Positions 34,905 through 46,454 of a DNA stretch of 64,000 bases are shown one piece after another. The stretch is from Ridgeia piscesae. Taxonomy: Eukaryota > Annelida > Polychaeta > Sabellida > Siboglinidae. Within the stretch, counting starts at the first letter, position 1; every line of letters starts with the position of its first letter. The notes below the pieces were generated by a model. That model did no database searches, had not been told where the DNA came from, and was given only the letters and a program-made list of their open reading frames with translations. Both the position numbers and the translations under genes were made by a program. Location: assembly GCA_025642075.2 (NCBI GenBank), contig JAODUO010001197.1, positions 127,001 through 191,000 of the forward strand, in the 5' to 3' direction.

Positions 34905-36175
34905 AATGTGCTCGCAGATACTAGTTTGTTTATTCACAATGACAAGGATTGGAAAGTGAAGTTCACATTTATTGGTAGGTTCTAGTCGTCATAGTGTAGA
35001 ATTGTCAAATAATATTCATATTGCTTGCTGTTGGTATGAAGATAGACATCAGCATGACCGTGTCAGTGGCTGCTCCGTATTGTCATGTCTGTGGCGCAGG
35101 TGGCATGTTCCCAGAGCCTCTGCCATGCATGTCATTCTTGCGATTGTTAATTTAGTTTTTTTATTACATTCACATTATGTTTTATGTTATGAACATCAGA
35201 AAATAACTGGTTGAGAAGAATGTGTAGAGTACGGTGAGAGGCCAGAAGGGGACGAAGCAATTGAGGGAGGAGATTGGAATGAAAAAACACCAGAAGGGCA
35301 TTTCCACGTGACTCGCGTTACATATTTTGACCATTCCATGAACACTATTTTGACATATCTCTTATAATAATGTATTTTAAAAGTTCAACTTATGCATAGA
35401 GGAACTTAAAGGTATAAGGTATTAAATGATGCCAACAAATAAAAATTTGATTACATAATATGATTTTTATTTGGATCTAATCTTAGCGTAACTCGCGTTA
35501 CAGCAAACGGAAAATCCAAAAACGTCACTTGATACATGACAAGTTTCTCCTCAAAGTATAAATAATAGCAAACAATGAATACCCTTGTGTGAAACACAAA
35601 TAAATAAGCTTTCAAAAAATGGCATTAGTGATTTGAAATGTTATCAATAACATACAAATATATTAGATAATCAGCGTGACTGGTTTGGACTCGGTTACAT
35701 GAAATCCATTATCACAGATAAGTCATTATGCATATTTTAGCTTGAGGGAAATCAATGTTTCAGTCTGTAATTTACTTAACACATAATATTACATTTAAAA
35801 AATACATTAACCTTCTAAAATATTGTATAATTTTAAAGGAAGTAATGCATACTTGAACTTGGTGTTTTAATTCCAGAAAGATTTCATAGTTTTAAAAGAA
35901 ATACCCAAGGTGATTGTTTTTCATAAAAGTTGCCTTTACAATGATTTTGCAAGACCACTTACATGCAAGTTTTATTATAAAAACTAACTAAACATGTTGT
36001 TATTGCTAGCATAGAACTGCTTCAATGTGGACCACAGGAATCCACCTTTGTGTTCATCTGGCTTTGTCATAGATAAGATTGTTTTTGATCAGGTGATGCC
36101 TCAATTTGAACTGTGCTGTACATTTTTTGCATTACAGCTTTCTCCCTTTCAGAGTTGGTGGGAGTGACGGATCCT
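34905..36175. repeat. 1.26-kb direct duplication, copy 1
   Basis: From 35041 on, this copy matches the sequence from 36298 on with few differences over about 1.1 kb. It begins near TGTGCTCGCAG and ends near GAGTTGGTGGGAGTGACGG. It holds two intact copies of the 14-bp motif GTRACTCGCGTTAC (35308, 35488) and a broken pair near 35674. No open frame longer than about 100 codons and no known domain was seen. Confidence 0.9.
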
Positions 36176-37836
36176 AATAACATGTGCTCGCAGTTGTTTG
36201 TTTATTCACTTTGCCAAGGATTGTTAATAAACTTCCTTTTTCCGGGTTTTTCGTCATTTGGTAAAATTGCTCACATTCTCTTGCTTGCTTTTGTTAAGAT
36301 AGACATCAGCATGACCGTGTCAGTGGCTGCTCCGTATTGTCATGTCTGTGGCGCAGGTGGCATGTTCCCAGAGCCTCTGCCATGCATGTCATTCTTGCGA
36401 TTGTTAATTTAGTTTTTTTATTACATTCACATTATGTTTTATGTTATGAACATCAGAAAATAACTGGTTGAGAAGAATGTGTAGAGTACGGTGAGAGGCC
36501 AGAAGGGGACGAAGCAATTGAGGGAGGAGATTGGAATGAAAAAACACCAGAAGGGCATTTCCACGTGACTTGCGTTACATATTTTGACCATTCCATGAAC
36601 ACTATTTTGACATATCTCTTATAATAATGTATTTTAAACGTTCAACTTATGCATAGAGGAACTTAAAGGTATAAGGTATTAAATGATGCCAACAAATAAA
36701 AATTTGATTACATAATATGATTTTTATTTGAATCTAATCTTAGCGTAACTCGCGTTACAGCAAACGGAAAATCCAAAAACGTTAATTGATACATGACAAG
36801 TTTCTCCTCAAAGTATAAATAATAGCAAACAATGAATACCCTTGTGTGAAACACAAATAAATAAGCTTTCAAAAAATGGCATTAGTGATTTGAAATGTTA
36901 TCAATAACATACAAATATATTAGATAATCAGCGTGACTCGCGTTACTGTGACTCGCGTTACATGAAATCCATTATCACAGATAAGTCATTATGCATATTT
37001 TAGGGAAATTGAGGGAAATTAATGTTTCAGTCTGTAATTTACGTAACACACAATATTACATTTAAAAAATACATTAACCTTCTAAAATATTGTATAATTT
37101 TAAAGGAAGTAATGAACACTTGAACTTGGTGTTTTAATTCCAGAAAGATTTCATAGTTTTAGAAGAAATACACAAGGTGATTGTTTTTCATAAAAGTTGC
37201 CTTTACAATTATTTTGCAAGACCACATACATGCAAGTTTTATTATAAAAACTAACTAAACATGTTGTTATTGCTAGCATAGAACAATGTGACTGCTTCAA
37301 TGTGGACTACAGGAATAACACCTTTGTGTTCATCTCGATTTGTCATAGATAAGATTGTTTTTGATCAGGTGATGCCTCAATGTGAACTGTGCTGTACAGT
37401 TTTTGCATTACAGCTTTCCTCCCTTTCAGAGTTGGTGGGAGTGATGGATCCAAAACAGACCATTAAAGACTTATGGGATATATTAGTAAACAAATTTATT
37501 TTCATGGCAGAATTATCATTAATGAAAACATTAATACTGCAGTCTATGTTATGCTTTTGCAACAAATTGATATATGTCTTAGAAGAAGTGAGAAAAATCT
37601 AACAAATGCATTGTGACTCGCGTTACAATACCTTATTTTCCGTGACTCGCGTTACATGTGACTCGCGTTACACATATTCAGTGTCCAATATCACAGTATA
37701 GATTCACTAGATATGGATATAGTTTGTATCATTTAATAAGCTATAAAATGAAGGAGGAGATTTATAATGGACAGTCTCAGACTACCAAAGGCTGCTGTAT
37801 AAAATAAAAAATCTATAATTTTGTGACTCGCATTAC
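35308..37836. repeat. dispersed 14-bp motif GTRACTCGCGTTAC, ten copies
   Basis: Copies start at 35308, 35488, 36565 (one change), 36745, 36933, 36948, 37613, 37642, 37658 and 37823 (one change). In the GTAAC form the motif is an inverted repeat, GTAAC-TCGC-GTTAC. All copies have the same orientation. It contains two CpGs in an otherwise CpG-poor AT-rich stretch. The role is unknown; transposase-bound subterminal repeats are one possibility. Confidence 0.85.
36178..37455. repeat. 1.26-kb direct duplication, copy 2
   Basis: Second copy, following the first almost directly. Differences from copy 1 include GTGACTTGCGTTAC at 36565 and a paired GTGACTCGCGTTAC at 36933 and 36948, which copy 1 has only in damaged form. 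After the duplicated part an unassigned open frame continues to 37602. Confidence 0.9.
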
Positions 37837-38221
37837 ACAAAAATCACTACCTCAGTGTAGAAGCATGTCTTGAAAAATGCAGAACAGATTCAGAAATGTT
37901 ATTGTCATAATACATGAGACTAAGGCTTAAACAAATAACAGCAATTGAGCAAATCAAGAAGGTGACAGAAAATAGGGCTATAAAGGGCCACTAATTATTG
38001 ACATTTTAGATGAGCGTAATGTTATAATTTCAGTGCTAATGGTTGAGTGTAGCATTTTCACATAAAGCATTGTGCAAATATTGGATTTTTTTTCTTTCCT
38101 ATAACTTTAAGTTATGTTCTATCAAAAACATGTAATATTCCATTGAATTTCAATGAATAAAATTTCAGACCATTTTCCAAATGTTCATGGAAATGCCCAG
38201 AAGATGAATGTAGTTGAAGCA
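37456..38221. other. unique sequence carrying four copies of the 14-bp motif
   Basis: Copies at 37613, 37642, 37658 and 37823 lie outside the duplicated unit. The frame at 37288-37602 follows a good acceptor-like string (TCCCTTTCAG) but matches nothing I know. Confidence 0.55.
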
Positions 38222-41200
38222 GATGGAGGTCGCATGTAGGAGACTGGTGAAGCAGAGTGAGCTGGGGGTGGCATGTAGGAGACTGGTGAAGCAGAGTGAG
38301 CTGGGGGTGGCATGTAAGAGACTGATGAAACAGAGTGAGCTGGGGGTGGCATGTAGGAGACTGGTGAAGCAGAGTGAGCTGGGGGTGGCATGTAGGAGAC
38401 TGGTGAAGCAGAGTGAGCTGGGGGTGGCATGTAGGAGACTGGTGAAGCAGAGTGAGCTGGGGGGGGCATGTAGGAGACTGGTGAAGCAGAGTGAGCTGGG
38501 GGTGGCATGTAGGAGACTGGTGAAGCAGAGTGAGGTGGGGGTGGCATGTAGGAGACTGGTGAAGCAGAGTGAGCTGGGGGTGGCATGTAGGAGACTGGTG
38601 AAGCAGAGTGAGCTGGGGTGGCATGTAGGAGACTGGTGAAGCAGAGTGAGCTGGGGGTGGCATGTAGGAGACTGGTGAAGCAGAGTGAGCTGGGGTGGCA
38701 TGTAGGAGACTGGTGAAGCAGAGTGAGCTGGGGGTGGCATGTAGGAGACTGGTGAAGAGAGTGAGCTGGGGGTGGCATTAGGAGACTGGTGAAGCAGAGT
38801 GAGCTGGGTGGCATGTAGAGATGGTAAGCAAGTGAGCTGGGGGTGGCATGTAGGAGACTGGTGAAGCCCAGAGGAGCTGGGTGGCATGTAGGAGACTGGT
38901 GAAGCAGATGCTGGGTGCATGTAGGAGACTGGTGAAGCAGAGTGAGCTGGGGGTGGCATGTAGGAGACTGGTGAAGCAGAGTGAGCTGGGGGTGGCATGT
39001 AGGAGACTGGTGAAGCAGAGTGAGCTGGGGGTGGCATGTAGGAGACTGGTGAAGCAGAGTGAGCTGGGGGTGGCATGTAGGAGACTGGTGAAGCAGAGTG
39101 AGCTGGGGGTGGCATGTAGGAGACTGGTGAAGCAGAGTGAGCTGGGGGGTGGCATGTAGGAGACTGGTGAAGCAGAGTGAGCTGGGGGGTGGCATGTAGG
39201 AGACTGGTGAAGCAGAGTGAGCTGGGGGTGGCATGTAGGAGACTGGTGAAGCAGAGTGAGCTGGGGGGGGTGGCATGTAGGAGACTGGTGAAGCAGAGTG
39301 AGCTGGGGGTGGCATGTAGGAGACTGGTGAAGCAGAGTGAGCTGGGGGTGGCATGTAGGAGACTGGTGAAGCAGAGTGAGCTGGGGGTGATGTAGAGACT
39401 GGTGAAGCATGAGCTGGGGTAGGAGACTGGTGAAGCAGAGTGAGCTGGGGGTGGCATGTAGGAGACTGGTGAAGCAGAGTGAGCTGGGGGTGGCATGTAG
39501 GAGACTGGTGAAGCAGAGTGAGCTGGGGGTGGCATTAGGAGACTGGTGAAGCAGAGTGAGCTGGGGGTGGCATGTAGGAGACTGGTGAAGCAGAGTGAGC
39601 TGGGGGTGGCATGTAGGAGACTGGTGAAGCAGAGTGAGCTGGGGGTGGCATGTAGGAGACTGGTGAAGCAGAGTGAGCTGGGGGTGGCATGTAGGAGACT
39701 GGTGAAGCAGAGTGAGCTGGGGTGGCATGTAGGAGACTGGTGAAGCAGAGTGAGCTGGGGGTGGCATGTAGGAGACTGGTGAAGCAGAGTGAGCTGGGGG
39801 TGGGGGTGGCATGTAGGAGACTGGTGAAGCAGAGTGAGCTGGGGGTGGCATGTAGGAGACTGGTGAAGCAGAGTGAGCTGGGGGTGGCATGTAGGAGACT
39901 GGTGAAGCAGAGTGAGCTGGGGGTGGCATGTAGGAGACTGGTGAAGCAGAGTGAGCTGGGGGTGGCATGTAGGAGACTGGTGAAGCAGAGTGAGCTGGGG
40001 GTGGCATGTAGGAGACTGGTGAAGCAGAGTGAGCTGGGGGTGGCATGTAGGAGACTGGTGAAGCAGAGTGAGCTGGGGGTGGCATGTAGGAGACTGGTGA
40101 AGCAGAGTGAGCTGGGGGTGGCATGTAGGAGACTGGTGAAGCAGAGTGAGCTGGGGGTGGCATGTAGGAGACTGGTGAAGCAGAGTGAGCTGGGGGGTCT
40201 GGGGGGGTGGCATGTAGGAGACTGGTGAAGCAGAGTGAGCTGGGGGGTGGCATGTAGGAGACTGGTGAAGCAGAGTGAGCTGGGGGTGGCATGTAGGAGA
40301 CTGGTGAAGCAGAGTGAGCTGGGGGTGGCATGTAGGAGACTGGTGAAGCAGAGTGAGCTGGGGGTGGCATGTAGGAGACTGGTGAAGCAGAGTGAGCTGG
40401 GGGTGGCATGTAGGAGACTGGTGAAGCAGAGTGAGCTGGGGGTGGCATTTAGGAGACTGGTGAAGCAGAGTGAGCTGGGGGTGGCATTTAGGAGACTGGT
40501 GAAGCAGAGTGAGCTGGGGGTGGCATTTAGGAGACTGGTGAAGCAGAGTGAGCTGGGGGTGGCATTTAGGAGACTGGTGAAACAGAGTGAGCTGGGGGTG
40601 GCATTTAGGAGACTGGTGAAACAGAGTGAGCTGGGGGTGGCATTTAGGAGACTGGTGAAACAGAGTGAGCTGGGGGTGGCATGTAGGAGACTGGTGAAGC
40701 AGAGTGAGCTGGGGGTGGCATGTAGGAGACTGGTGAAGCAGAGTGAGCTGGGGTGGCATGTAGGAGACTGGTGAAGCAGAGTGAGCTGGGGGTGGCATGT
40801 AGGAGACTGGTGAAGCAGAGTGAGCTGGGGGTGGCATGTAGGAGACTGGTGAAGCAGAGTGAGCTGGGGGTGGCATGTAGGAGACTGGTGAAGCAGAGTG
40901 AGCTGGGGGTGGCATGTAGGAGACTGGTGAAGCAGAGTGAGCTGGGGTGGCATGTAGGAGACTGGTGAAGCAGAGTGAGCTGGGGGTGGCATGTAGGAGA
41001 CTGGTGAAGCAGAGTGAGCTGGGGTGGCATGTAGGAGACTGGTGAAGCAGAGTGAGCTGGGGGTGGCATGTAGGAGACTGGTGAAGCAGAGTGAGCTGGG
41101 GGTGGCATGTAGGAGACTGGTGAAGCAGAGTGAGCTGGGGGTGGCATGTAGGAGACTGGTGAAGCAGAGTGAGCTGGAGGTGGCATGTAGGAGACTGGTG

Positions 41201-42063
41201 AAGCAGAGTGAGCTGGGGGTGGCATGTAGGAGACTGGTGAAGCAGAGTGAGCTGGGGGTGGCATGTAGGAGACTGGTGAAGCAGAGTGAGCTGGGGGTGG
41301 CATGTAGGAGACTGGTGAAGCAGAGTGAGCTGGGGGTGGCATGTAGGAGACTGGTGAAGCAGAGTGAGCTGGGGGGTGGCATGTAGGAGACTGGTGAAGC
41401 AGAGTGAGCTGGGGGTGGCATGTAGGAGACTGGTGAAGCAGAGTGAGCTGGGGGTGGCATGTAGGAGACTGGTGAAGCAGAGTGAGCTGGGGTGGCATGT
41501 AGGAGACTGGTGAAGCAGAGTGAGCTGGGGGGTGGCATGTAGGAGACTGGTGAAGCAGAGTGAGCTGGGGGTGGCATGTAGGAGACTGGTGAAGCAGAGT
41601 GAGCTGGGGGTGGCATGTAGGAGACTGGTGAAGCAGAGTGAGCTGGGGGTGGCATGTATGAGACTGGTGAAGCAGAGTGAGCTGGGGGTGGCATGTAGGA
41701 GACTGGTGAAGCAGAGTGAGCTGGGGGTGGCATGTAGGAGACTGGTGAAGCAGAGTGAGCTGGGGGTGGCATGTAGGAGACTGGTGAAGCAGAGTGAGCT
41801 GGGGGTGGCATGTAGGAGACTGGTGAAGCAGAGTGAGCTGGGGGTGGCATGTAGGAGACTGGTGAAGCAGAGTGAGCTGGGGGTGGCATGTAGGAGACTG
41901 GTGAAGCAGAGTGAGCTGGGGGTGGCATGTAGGAGACTGGTGAAGCAGAGTGAGCTGGGGGTGGCATGTAGGAGACTGGTGAAGCAGAGTGAGCTGGGGG
42001 TGGCATGTAGGAGACTGGTGAAGCAGAGTGAGCTGGGGGTGGCATGTAGGAGACTGGTGAAGA
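38222..42063. repeat. 39-bp minisatellite, about 99 copies
   Basis: Unit contains GGAGACTGGTGAAGCAGAGT then GAGCTGGGGGTGGCATGTA. Because 39 is 13 codons, the minus strand has frames of 557-916 codons made of PPAHSASPVSYMP-type repeats, and all three minus frames are open. One-base changes in the G-run (GGGG, GGGGG, GGGGGG) shift the frame repeatedly, which argues against selection for a protein. Between about 38750 and 38940 and near 39390-39420 several units are broken. Confidence 0.96.
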
Positions 42064-42984
42064 CAGGGTGCCACAGCGAGCATGAAGCACATGAAGTAGG
42101 GAGGCAAAGTCTGAGATGGGAAAACAGCCTGAAAAGGGATATGAGCTAGGAGGGGTGACTTGAACAGCCACAAATGGGTGACATTGACTGAGGAGAGGGG
42201 AGCAAGGAACGTGCTCATGCGGGAGGCAGAGGAAGCAATGAGTGTGCCCCCAGCCCACATGGGATCAAGAGAAAGTAGTTCTGAGTAACTGATGTACCAC
42301 ACAATAGTGCATGCCATTTATCAGGAAAAAATTTACATTTCTGCAAATGTATTCAAGCTCTACAGATGTTCATATAAATAAGTGGTATATGTATGTGTTT
42401 ATGCAGAAAACTGACGGCTTCTACAAGCTGAATTTGTGTGATTTATTTCATGACCATTTACTGTGTGGTTTACTCATCTGACTATGTGTGATAACATTGA
42501 CATTTAAATACATACACAACATTGTGACCTAGAGGGGATGGTGACACTGCAGCGTCCTGCAAATGGTGACAATTGGTGGAAGTTGTATCTATAGAGCCGA
42601 TGCCTAACAGCCAGGCTTACACAGAGTGATTAATAAAGATTGTGTTGAGTCCTACATCACCCATGTATCATTGGCGCTGATAGATCACCTCCGCAGCCAG
42701 CCCTGGACAGACTGGATCCTACCCCTCTAGCAAGTGGATCATTTAGACTGGCTGGTGGAGGCTGTCTGTGGGCTGTGGGCTGTGGGCTGTGGCAGATTGA
42801 TTACTCCACAACTTCCACTGCGATGCTTTGTAACATGTGCAGTGCTCAATAGTGCAATGTACTCTCACTTGGACGTGCTCATTAACTCTGTCTTGGAGAG
42901 GTTTGTCTTGCATGCTGTAGAGCCAGCCACAGGCAGACAGCACATCTCACTGCTGAGTCAGACACAGCTTCTATAGAACATGGG
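42064..42984. other. unique sequence flanking the 39-bp array
   Basis: Contains a short GTGGGCT triplication at about 42770-42790. The minus-strand open frames that enter the array start here, but no known domain precedes the repeats. Confidence 0.55.
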
Positions 42985-43240
42985 GAGCAGTGGCCCCAGT
43001 GGCCCAGTGGCTCCAGTGGCCCAGTGGCCCAGGAGCTTTCAGTTGAGATAACCCCAGTTCAAATCCTGTGCTGCTGTGTCAAACCCATGGATGATTTAAT
43101 GCACTCTACATTGCTGTAGTTCACTCAGCTGCATGAATGAGTACCTGGCTGTTGACAGTGGTGGATATTTGTGAATGAATAGTCTCGATGAATTAATTAC
43201 AGCATGGCTGAATGCTTCCCAATGTGGTTGAGATGGTGTT
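42985..43240 (+). mobile_element. tRNA-derived SINE-like element
   Basis: A degenerate pol III A box (GTGGCCCAGTGGC, about 43007-43029, within a small local repeat) and a B box (AGTTCAAATCC at 43056-43066) are followed by a body with GAGTACCTGGCTGTTGACAG and GGTGGATATTTGTGAATGA. The body is shared with the copy at 62690-62995, and its end with the window edge at 63945. Confidence 0.7.
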
Positions 43241-43572
43241 TGATTGAACATATCTGCCAGGGATCAATGAAGCATAACACACTTCAACAGCCACATTGAC
43301 TATACACTGTATACCAGTGAGTGTGCCATAAACAAACTGTCACCTTCATTTTACTTTATGACAACATTTCAGACTACAGATCTGAACACTCTACACATAT
43401 AAATTACAACAACATATCTGACTTGTGAACTCAACACATTGAAGTTGGATGATAATGACTGAACATATAGATTGCTACAATATGTCTGACTGCTCAACTG
43501 AATGCTGTGGACCCACATATGAAACAATGTGTCTGCCAGTTGGACTGGTCAAACACATAAAGATGACAACAC
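43241..43572. other. unique spacer
   Basis: No feature recognised. Confidence 0.5.
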
Positions 43573-44492
43573 CTAATGACGCTGGAATGCCGTGCCACTC
43601 AGTAATGCTGGAATGGTGTGCCACTCAAATATGCATGGAGCTTGATATGTATAGTGCCACTCAATAATGCTGGAATGCAGTGCCACTCAAAGATGCAGGG
43701 AGCTTGGCATGTATAGTGCCACTCAGTAATGCTGGAATGCAGTGCCACTCAAAGATGCAGGGAGCTTGGCATGTATAATGCCACTCAGTAATGCTGGAAT
43801 GCAGTGCCACTCAAAGATGCAGGGAGCTTGGCATGTATAATGCCACTCAGTAATGCTGGAATGCAGTGCCACTCAAAGATGCAGGGAGCTTGGCATGTAT
43901 AATGCCACTCAGTAATGCTGGAATGCAGTGCCACTCAAAGATGCAGGGAGCTTGGCATGTATAGTGCCACTCAGTAATGCTGGAATGCAGTGCCACTCAA
44001 AGATGCAGGGAGCTTGGCATGTATAGTGCCACTCAGTAATGCTGGAATGCAGTGCCACTCAAAGATGCAGGGAGCTTGGCATGTATAGTGCCACTCAGTA
44101 ATGCTGGAATGCAGTGCCACTCAAAGATGCAGGGAGCTTGGCATGTATAGTGCCACTCAGTAATGCTGGAATGCAGTGCCACTCAAAGATGCAGGGAGCT
44201 TGGCATGTATAGTGCCACTCAGTAATGCTGGAATGCAGTGCCACTCAAAGATGCAGGGAGCTTGGCATGTATAGTGTCACTCAGTAATGCTGGAATGCAG
44301 TGCCACTCAAAGATGCAGGGAGCTTGGCATGTATAGTGCCACTCAGTAATGCTGGAATGCAGTGACACTCAAAGATGCAGGGAGCTTGGCATGTATAGTG
44401 CCACTCAGTAATGCTGGAATGCAGTGACACTCAAAGATGCAGGGAGCTTGGCATGTATAGTGCCACTCAATAATGCTGGAATACAGTGCCAC
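43573..44492. repeat. 62-bp minisatellite, about 14.5 copies
   Basis: Unit contains TGCCACTCAGTAATGCTGGA and GTGCCACTCAAAGATGCAGG, then GAGCTTGGCATGTATAG. Each unit has two related halves (both start GTGCCACTCA), so the 62-bp unit is itself a diverged dimer of about 31 bp. Confidence 0.95.
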
Positions 44493-44823
44493 TTAATGCT
44501 CAAGAAATGGAATATGGATTACAGTACCAGCATGCCGTAGGGCCTATTACTTAATGGTGTGGGAATATTGTTCAATTATTGTGCATTTAATGGTGTGAAA
44601 TGTTATGTTAAGTAATTGAAGTAATGGCGTGGAATGTGTTATTACTTAATTCCAAGGTGTAGGAATGCTGTTCTGGCCAGTACAGGGCTCACCTAACTGT
44701 TTATATAATCACTAGCTGAGTGTCTCGATCAGCTATGCTCGGGAAAAAGGTAGTTGCTGCCTGAAACTCTGTAAATTGCGATCCCTAAAGTCCTATCTCC
44801 AATACCAAGATTAAACATGTTGG
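44493..44823. other. unique spacer between arrays
   Basis: Contains scattered TTAATGGTGTGGAAT-like strings, possibly decayed repeats. No gene was seen. Confidence 0.5.
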
Positions 44824-45008
44824 CGGACGGACGGACGGACGGACGGACGGACGGACGGACGGACGGACGGACGGACGGACGGACGGACGGACGGACGGAC
44901 GGACGGACGGACGGACGGACGGACGGACGGACGGACGGACGGACGGACGGACGGACGGACGGACGGACGGACGGACGGACGGACGGACGGACGGACGGAC
45001 GGATGGAC
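44824..45008. repeat. (GGAC)n microsatellite, about 45 copies
   Basis: A near-perfect GGAC run, with one GGAT at the end. It has one CpG per 4 bp in a CpG-poor region. Frames DGRT (plus) and SVRP (minus) come from the repeat. Confidence 0.97.
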
Positions 45009-46347
45009 GTGGACAGAACATTTTGTGTTTTTTATTTAAAAGTTGATTCATATATATAAATACCATCATATGCGGAATTCAAACATCAATAAGATCAGCA
45101 CAATTTGCAATGTCAAGAAGCAGTCTAACACTGTTCCATGTGAAGCACCAGATGCAGCCACCTCTAGGTGACTGAGCACTGCGTGGACTTGGTGAGTGCT
45201 TCAAAAATGTATGTAAGGTCTAAACGGTTTCAGTTGATAAAATCTATGCAGTTTGACCTGACATATCATTTGACTTCAGTTACAATAAAGTGAATATTTA
45301 TGGTCAGAGGTTCACCAGAAACCTTCAGTTGATCTCCCTAGACTGATACTTTCCATATTCACAACCTATTGTTGCCCACCATCCGAGCTTTGAAATGTAT
45401 ATCTACACCCCATTTGATGTAGTCTCACCATAGACCTCCAATTGCACCTCCTCCTTACATATTCAGCTCACACCAAGACGTTGGGGACTCAGGCCGCCTC
45501 CCGTGTTTTCCTGGTTCCCACACCTTAGCGTGTGCCACCTTCAAGATGCAGAAATGCTTACATTGTACTTCTGCGTGTGCGTCGGGTTCTAGGCGATGAA
45601 AGATTCACGAGGCAGCCCCAGTCTCGAGGCTGTAGGTGTCAGCCGCCAGAGCTCATTGTCACAGGGCGTGTTCTATGAGGTCACTCCCTGCGACTGCAGC
45701 TGCTGCCACCTGCCATCATCCTCTACAGATTTATTATTCCATTTACTGCGCAGCCAGAGACATATTCGTTAGCAACGCGAGCAGACATTGCTGCCCACAG
45801 CCTTCAGTGGAGCCGGGTCTTGCTCCGACGGTGGTGGTGGCGGCTAAAAAGTGAAGTTGGTCTTGAAACCTTCTGCTGTTGGTTGTTGCAGCTCGTGGCT
45901 GGGCTGGGAGTTCACAGAGATGACAGCTCATTAAGGCTCTTATGTGTGTGCAACGTGTGATCTGTGATGGATGTGTGAGCTGTGAGCCGGGCCTTGTTGA
46001 CTGGCGCTGGTGCAAGGTCACTGCACCTAATACATTGATCCACTTCCTCCATCACCAACTTCTTTCAGTGAAGCAGTGAACTGACAGTCGGGAGACATCC
46101 AGTCCGTCGCACCCGTGCACTGTGAAGCACTTGTTGGTGTAGTCACTGTTGGAATTCCGGTGATTTCTTCAGCGTTTACATTGAGTTTTTCCTGATTTCT
46201 TTTCAAACTGCACCATTAGTGTGCCGCTGTTGTGTCAACTATCACTGTGTTTCAGCCTCCTTCTGATATGATTTCACACTGTTGAGAGGTTCGATGTGTG
46301 TCAGTGACATGTCAACACAAGATCTCATTGTTGTTTTCTGTTTCCAG
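45009..46347. other. unique sequence upstream of the first recognised RasGRF exon
   Basis: A more GC-rich patch lies at about 45600-46020. I searched by eye for the preceding PH-domain exon (aromatic-rich beta strands before FCFAIHY) and did not find it. The region ends in a strong polypyrimidine tract, TTGTTTTCTGTTTCCAG. Confidence 0.5.
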
Positions 46348-46454
46348 TTCTGCTTCGCGATCCACTACCGCCAAGAGGGCCAGAGACAGTACGACTTGAA
46401 GTCAGAGACAGAGGCAGAATGCAACGCGTGGATCAATGCCATCCAGACTGCCAG
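46348..46454 (+). CDS. RASGRF: RasGRF exon: C-terminal end of PH1 domain
   Basis: RasGRF proteins are calcium/calmodulin-regulated exchange factors that load GTP onto Ras (Cdc25 domain) and Rac (DH domain). The first PH domain with the coiled coil and IQ motif directs them to membranes. This 107-bp exon encodes 35 residues plus two bases. FCFAIHYRQEG gives the last strands; LKSETEAECNAW and INAIQTA give the C-terminal helix, with the PH-typical Trp at residue 28. The start follows TTTCCAG, in phase 0. The end is CCAG|GTATCA, leaving AG, which is completed to Ser by the next exon. The spliced sequence aligns with known RasGRF1/2 without a gap. Most of PH1 and the start codon are upstream and were not found. 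Confidence 0.94.

Noticed and set aside
38165..42317. Minus-strand open frames of 557-916 codons with PPAHSASPVSYMP repeats
   Set aside because: All three minus frames are open because the 39-bp unit lacks stops. G-run length changes shift the frame often, and no domain or signal flanks the repeats.
42985..43066. A true tRNA gene from the A-box and B-box matches
   Set aside because: No cloverleaf could be drawn. The boxes belong to a SINE head with a shared body downstream.
44817..45069. DGRT or SVRP repeat proteins
   Set aside because: Translation of a (GGAC)n microsatellite.
45636..46021. Upstream RasGRF exon or another gene in the GC-rich patch
   Set aside because: No PH-domain strands, no matching splice phase and no known motif in any frame.
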